7,720 nucleotides of DNA from Pseudomonadota bacterium (GTDB taxonomy: Bacteria; Pseudomonadota; Gammaproteobacteria; Burkholderiales; Thiobacillaceae), in the NCBI GenBank assembly GCA_021802595.1, contig JAJZRT010000158.1:1-7720 (forward strand), given 5' to 3'. The translations under genes and the position numbers were made by a program. This document shows, in pieces, positions 6,024-7,720 of the stretch; within the stretch, counting starts at the first letter, position 1, and the number at the start of each line of letters is the position of its first letter. Under the pieces are notes generated by a model. The model saw nothing but the letters and a program-made list of their open reading frames with translations, was not told where the DNA came from and did not search any database.

Positions 6024-7028
6024 CTACTGCCCGACGATCCGAACCCACGGAATGCGTCGGCGCAATTCATCGCGCTTTTCATCCAGCGTCTTTGGGTCGG
6101 CACCGCGTTCTTCCATCTTTTCCAGCGCAGCGAAATCCGCGTAGGAAACCGGGGTAGGAGCCATCCATAGCTTGACCGCTATTGCCAGTGTGGCGACTGC
6201 GATGATGCCGAGCAACGCTCGCTCAATGCTGATCTTGGGCAGTTTGATGGGGCGCAGCCGCGCGGCCAGTGGTAGCGTTTGCGCCGATGCCGTGGGCGTG
6301 GTCGGTGTGCTCGCCACGTTTTGGCTTCGCGCTTTCTGCCGCCCGAAATAGACCCCCAGGCTCGCCCCCAGCACAGCAGACCAGATAGCTTTTCCCATCA
6401 CCGTGGGGACAATCTGCTTGAAGGTGCCGGGAATCTCAGGCACCAGGGCATCCATACCATAGGCCCATGCCGCAATCACGAGTGGGCCACCGATGGCGAC
6501 CCCCAGCAGGAAGCCGACGATCTGTCGCCAGAGCTTCGGACTCGGCTTGTTGAGGAAGAAGCCGATTGCCCATGCAATGCCAAATGCAAGCGCCTGTAGC
6601 AGGGTGGCGTAGAACGTCAGGTTTCCAGCCGATGCAGGAGGGACGGCGTTATCTTGCCTTTCTACGGCTGGGCTTGGCGGCAATGAGGCTGCTGGTGCAG
6701 CAGGGCTATTGGCAACCAAGGACAGAAACTCGGCGCGCGCCTGCTCGACATTGATGCCATCCGCTGCGGCGTGCGGGGCGATCCAGTAATCGAAATAGGC
6801 CGCCTTGGCCTCAGCCTGTTTCTCGGGAGGCAGTGCCTGAAATTCTGGCCTGGCTGCTACATCGCGCCACTTCGGAGCTTTGCTCAAATCGGGTAACTGG
6901 GCTTGGGCTGGCCGGTTCTTCTCGGTGGCGACAGGCGCGGGGTCAAGGAATGTGGAAAGGTTTTGGCTTCCCTCGGCGGCAAGTGAAGGCTGGGCCAGCA
7001 GCATGACAATCAGCAGAATAATTCGCAC
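6024..7028 (-). CDS. Polytopic membrane protein with signal peptide, unknown function
   Basis: A 334-aa envelope protein. Residues 1-18 look like a signal peptide (MRIILLIVMLLAQPSLAA). A presumably periplasmic segment (about 50-105) holds the motif KWRDVAARPEFQALPPEKQ and YFDYWIAPHA, a W-x-x-V...F-x-x-L...K...YFD pattern I associate with N-terminal regions of some phage or mobile-element proteins. A Pro/Ala-rich linker follows. Three hydrophobic helices come next (about 139-159, 169-189, 209-228), then a Thr/Ala/Pro-rich loop and a fourth helix (about 269-289), and a charged C-terminus (LDEKRDELRRRIPW). I chose GTG 7028 because AGGGGG of the upstream sequence sits 7 nt before it; GTG 7034, overlapping the previous stop in GTGA, is too close to that site. 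It is probably the core of a membrane complex with the two upstream gene products, which is inference. Confidence 0.8.
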   Translation of the reverse strand: MRIILLIVMLLAQPSLAAEGSQNLSTFLDPAPVATEKNRPAQAQLPDLSKAPKWRDVAARPEFQALPPEKQAEAKAAYFDYWIAPHAAADGINVEQARAEFLSLVANSPAAPAASLPPSPAVERQDNAVPPASAGNLTFYATLLQALAFGIAWAIGFFLNKPSPKLWRQIVGFLLGVAIGGPLVIAAWAYGMDALVPEIPGTFKQIVPTVMGKAIWSAVLGASLGVYFGRQKARSQNVASTPTTPTASAQTLPLAARLRPIKLPKISIERALLGIIAVATLAIAVKLWMAPTPVSYADFAALEKMEERGADPKTLDEKRDELRRRIPWVRIVGQ

Positions 7029-7030
7029 CG

Positions 7031-7384
7031 TCACTCCCCCTGATGGCGCAGGTCGCTATCGTTTTCGCAACTGATGGCGGACGTGCGGGTTTCCATGTCG
7101 CGCCATACCATGCAGCGCTTTGTCTCGACCATCGGGAAATCCTCTGGCGCCCATGCGGCGGGCAGCGGCACGTCAATCACCAGAAGCTGTCCCTGCTGGG
7201 TATCGAAAACCCGCGTTTCGGCCTTGGCGGAACTCAGCAGGCGCGTTGCCCGTTCCTTCCGCATCTGTGCTCTGGCAGCGGCGTCCTGCTCGTTCTTCTT
7301 CGATGTATTGGCCCACCAGACAAACGCGGTCAACGCCAGCGTGCCGATCACTGCCCAAATTGCAGTTCGCTTGAGAGAGTCCAT
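7031..7384 (-). CDS. Membrane-anchored periplasmic protein, unknown function
   Basis: A 117-aa protein with one N-terminal membrane helix (about residues 7-24, TAIWAVIGTLALTAFVWW) preceded by a positive MDSLKR, so it should be inner-membrane anchored with its body outside the cytoplasm. A charged helix (DAAARAQMRKERATRLL) follows, then a small beta-like domain (about 55-110) with two Cys (KRCMVW and AISCEN) that could pair in a disulfide. I used ATG 7384; a GTG at 7402 that overlaps the lipoprotein stop in GTGA would add six residues, and neither has a strong ribosome site. The tail of the gene contains the AGGGGG that serves the next gene. I do not recognise the family. Confidence 0.75.
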   Translation of the reverse strand: MDSLKRTAIWAVIGTLALTAFVWWANTSKKNEQDAAARAQMRKERATRLLSSAKAETRVFDTQQGQLLVIDVPLPAAWAPEDFPMVETKRCMVWRDMETRTSAISCENDSDLRHQGE

Positions 7385-7398
7385 GCGCAATCTGCCAC

Positions 7399-7683
7399 TC
7401 ACTCGCAGCGAAACAGGACTTCGCTTTCAGGCCAGCGCCCCAGCGGGCCTGCCGGGATTTCCTTGGTATGCACCACCTTCGCATGCTTTCCGCTGCGCTG
7501 GCAGTGGGCGTCAGCCTCTTGTATCGCAGCCACTTTCAGCGAGTCGGTTGTGACCCAGAATCCACCGCCCTGGTGCGTAACGGTGGCCAGCCCTTCGCCA
7601 CGCGGCACGATGCCGGTTGTTGGCGTGGCACAGCCGACCAACGCCAGTACCGCGCTGAAAAGCGCGAATCGCCGAAATTGCAT
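7399..7683 (-). CDS. Small lipoprotein, first gene of the minus-strand operon
   Basis: A 94-aa lipoprotein. Residues 1-17 form a type II signal peptide (MQFRRFALFSAVLALVG) with lipobox LVGC and lipidated Cys18. The residue after it is Ala and not Asp, which favours sorting to the outer membrane by the Lol rules. The mature domain (about 35-94) has the pattern A...EADAHCQRSGK...PESEVLFRC with Cys61 and Cys93, probably a disulfide. Similar short domains occur in many small proteobacterial lipoproteins of unknown role. AGGGGG 5 nt before the ATG is a strong ribosome site but is partly inside an inverted repeat. It leads an operon whose next two products are also membrane proteins. Confidence 0.85.
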   Translation of the reverse strand: MQFRRFALFSAVLALVGCATPTTGIVPRGEGLATVTHQGGGFWVTTDSLKVAAIQEADAHCQRSGKHAKVVHTKEIPAGPLGRWPESEVLFRCE

Positions 7684-7715
7684 GGATACCCCCTATGTTA
7701 TTTGTATGGGTATCC
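7684..7715 (-). promoter_or_regulatory. Inverted repeat over the lipoprotein ribosome binding site
   Basis: GGATACCC at 7684-7691 and GGGTATCC at 7708-7715 are perfect reverse complements separated by 16 bp. In the minus-strand transcript the downstream arm includes part of the AGGGGG ribosome site and stops right at the ATG, so folding would hide the site. At the DNA level the same dyad could be a repressor operator next to the promoter, whose -10 might be TACAAAT in the 16-bp spacer. A third GGATA copy lies at the window edge (TATCC at 7716-7720). The repeat is seen directly; the function is inferred. Confidence 0.5.
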
Positions 7716-7720
7716 TATCC

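Noticed and set aside
6279..6599. Plus-strand frames antisense to the polytopic membrane protein
   Set aside because: The minus-strand frame has signal peptide, membrane helices and operon overlaps; the plus frames are Arg/Cys/His-rich shadows.
7681..7720. Right-end sequence as a possible attachment-site copy of the left edge
   Set aside because: I found no shared direct repeat of useful length between this stretch and 84-237; the inverted repeat here fits a leader or operator better.

Overview
The window looks like the integrase-proximal end of an integrative genetic element in a GC-rich proteobacterium. A betaproteobacterium is my guess from codon use and protein style; I cannot name a genus. 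It opens with the last 27 codons of what looks like a chromosomal chemotaxis-receptor gene, followed by a clean intrinsic terminator. No tRNA gene is present at this edge, and the distal end of the element is not in the window.

The left module (about 195-1976, + strand) is a P4/CP4-type tyrosine recombinase preceded by three GTGTACC-type sites and a run of nine G's. A small helix-turn-helix protein follows it 3 nt downstream.

The middle module (2087-5443, + strand) is a tightly packed replication/control operon. It encodes an AlpA-like regulator, a Toprim protein (primase-like), a 605-aa AAA+/P-loop ATPase (helicase-like), a 41-codon small ORF and a 96-aa winged-helix-like protein. Neighbouring genes in it overlap or lie within about 20 nt. 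Primase-like and helicase-like parts on separate genes resemble a split version of the phage P4 alpha protein. At the ATPase/small-ORF junction (4978-5070) is a compact cluster of GGTGAAC-type repeats in both orientations. From memory these resemble the type I iterons bound by P4 alpha, so this is a candidate replication origin embedded in coding sequence. It is the most interesting signal in the window.

The right module (7683 down to 5518, - strand) is a convergent five-gene operon, mostly with 4-nt overlaps. It encodes a small lipoprotein, a membrane-anchored periplasmic protein, a polytopic membrane protein with an N-terminal signal peptide, and two small soluble proteins. I do not recognise a function; three of the five proteins are directed to the cell envelope, so this is probably cargo of the element. 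Its leader holds an 8-bp perfect inverted repeat that overlaps the ribosome binding site of the lipoprotein gene.

Taken together, integrase and AlpA would handle mobility, the Toprim/ATPase pair plus the repeats would handle autonomous replication of the excised form, and the minus-strand operon would be an envelope-acting accessory function. The joint action is inferred from layout and protein families.
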